A stretch of DNA of 64,000 bases from Bryobacterales bacterium (GTDB lineage Bacteria; Acidobacteriota; Terriglobia; Bryobacterales; UBA6623): the NCBI GenBank assembly GCA_028819235.1, contig JAPPMC010000231.1, forward strand, positions 1 through 64,000, in the 5' to 3' direction. The notes beneath the pieces were generated by a model that was not told where the DNA came from, made no database searches, and was given only the letters and a program-made list of their open reading frames with translations. The stretch's first letter is position 1, and each line of letters begins with the position of its first letter. Shown one piece after another: positions 63,382-64,000 of this stretch. The translations under genes were made by a program, and so were the position numbers.

Positions 63382-64000
63382 TCAAGAGAATCGGTAGGTT
63401 AGTGTTCGGTTCTCGAGCCATAGCGTGGGTGCCGCAGCTCGCCGTAGTCGGCTTCCACCAGGAGGGGGTGGTTGGCGCGTCGGCGGAAGCGCGCGGTGAC
63501 AAGTTTGTCGTAGATTGTCAATCGTGGCAGAGGTGCGCACGAGCCTGCAGAAGATGGTGGCGCACTTCGCGGATTCGAAGCCTTGGGCGACGCGCTGTCC
63601 CAGCAGGCTGGACAGCGAGCAGGCGATGACGGTCAGCTGCGGGTCGAGGGTGAGCCGCAACGGCACAGCCGAGGAAAGCGCGTCCACGTGAGAGAAGTCG
63701 ATGGTATCCGCGATCGTGTTCCCGATCACCACGAGTCGGGCGTAGCCGTTCACCAAGCGCGTGGGCGTTTCTGCGGTTTGGTTGGTCGGCAGCAGGATGG
63801 GATTCTCGTGGCTGAGGTCGGCCACGGTGAGCTGGCGCAGGCTGCCGGGGTAGCCGCGCAGGCCCACCCCGGACTTGAGCACGCAGAGGGTGCGGCAGAG
63901 ATGCGACCGATGCTGGCAGCGCAGCGCGACGGTGAGCCGTTCTCGGCGGGGGCCAGACGCGGCCTTGTTGCGGCCGCGTTGGGGTCGCGCGCTCCGGACA
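63382..64000 (-). mobile_element. Degraded DDE transposase, 5' part beyond the window
   Basis: The leftward frame is open to the right edge and resembles the C-terminal region of a DDE transposase: 'LRQLTVADLSHENPILLPTN', 'YARLVVIGNTIADTIDFSHV', 'DALSSAVPLRLTLDPQLTVI' and 'GFESAKCATIFCRLVRTSAT'. Where relatives have 'IEN' with the third catalytic acid it has 'IGN'. After 'TSATID' the expected 'IYDKLVTARFRRRANHPLLV' and 'EADYGELRHP' lie one frame over. The original frame returns to a normal ending 'TLWLENRTLTYRFS', so two compensating indels have occurred. The IS family is not assigned. The window ends inside this element. Confidence 0.7.

Overview
The window is high-GC bacterial chromosome. 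The gene families suggest an Acidobacteriota member, possibly of the Solibacteres/Bryobacterales type. The evidence is two very long TonB-dependent receptors with an N-terminal carboxypeptidase-regulatory-like domain, exported Gfo/Idh/MocA proteins, a Cys-type sulfatase, a DUF1501 plus DUF1549/DUF1553 cytochrome pair, an R2lox protein and a DUF3604 protein. The taxonomic placement is inference; no rRNA gene is present to confirm it.

Layout. (1) 0.07-5.7 kb, minus strand: the rimP-nusA-infB-ylxP transcription/translation operon, with a promoter and an intrinsic terminator in its leader. (2) 5.9-7.4 kb: two small membrane proteins and an R2-like ligand-binding oxidase. (3) 7.6-18.1 kb: two exported PQQ-like beta-propellers, a truncated adenylate-forming enzyme, a SnoaL-like protein, a TonB-dependent receptor and an AtuA-family protein, probably an uptake and catabolism cluster. 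(4) 18.2-28.8 kb: SDR-aroK-LolD, recD2, an exported beta-helix protein, folD-rsgA, and nfeD-slipin-SPOR. (5) 29.0-38.4 kb, plus strand: a tightly packed run of an RsbU-like phosphatase, K+ channel, nnrED, tsaE, ruvA, ruvB, deoxynucleoside kinase, a membrane protein and an S41 peptidase, with several overlapping stop/start codons. (6) 38.7-42.3 kb: DUF3467, a polyprenyl-phosphate sugar transferase, then an accessory pair (DUF6884 protein plus an HhH-GPD-like protein). (7) 42.9-61.7 kb: exported catabolic genes (DUF3604, a frameshifted TonB receptor, HpcH/HpaI aldolase, two Gfo/Idh/MocA, sulfatase, DUF1501, DUF1549/DUF1553), interrupted by a second accessory pair (GIY-YIG protein plus a protein with a DUF6884-like signature). 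(8) 61.8-64.0 kb: decaying mobile DNA with two relics of an IS4-like transposase 3' end, a toxin-antitoxin locus whose toxin has a nonsense codon, and a degraded DDE transposase running off the window edge.

The most unusual items are the two unlinked pairs that each join a DUF6884-type protein to a predicted DNA-acting protein (possible DNA-modification or defence modules), an apparent AUU start codon for infB, an attenuator-like leader for the rimP-nusA-infB operon, a recurring promoter pattern implying leaderless or near-leaderless mRNAs at several first genes, and the one-base frameshift in a G6 run of a TonB receptor. No tRNA, rRNA or CRISPR array was recognised.
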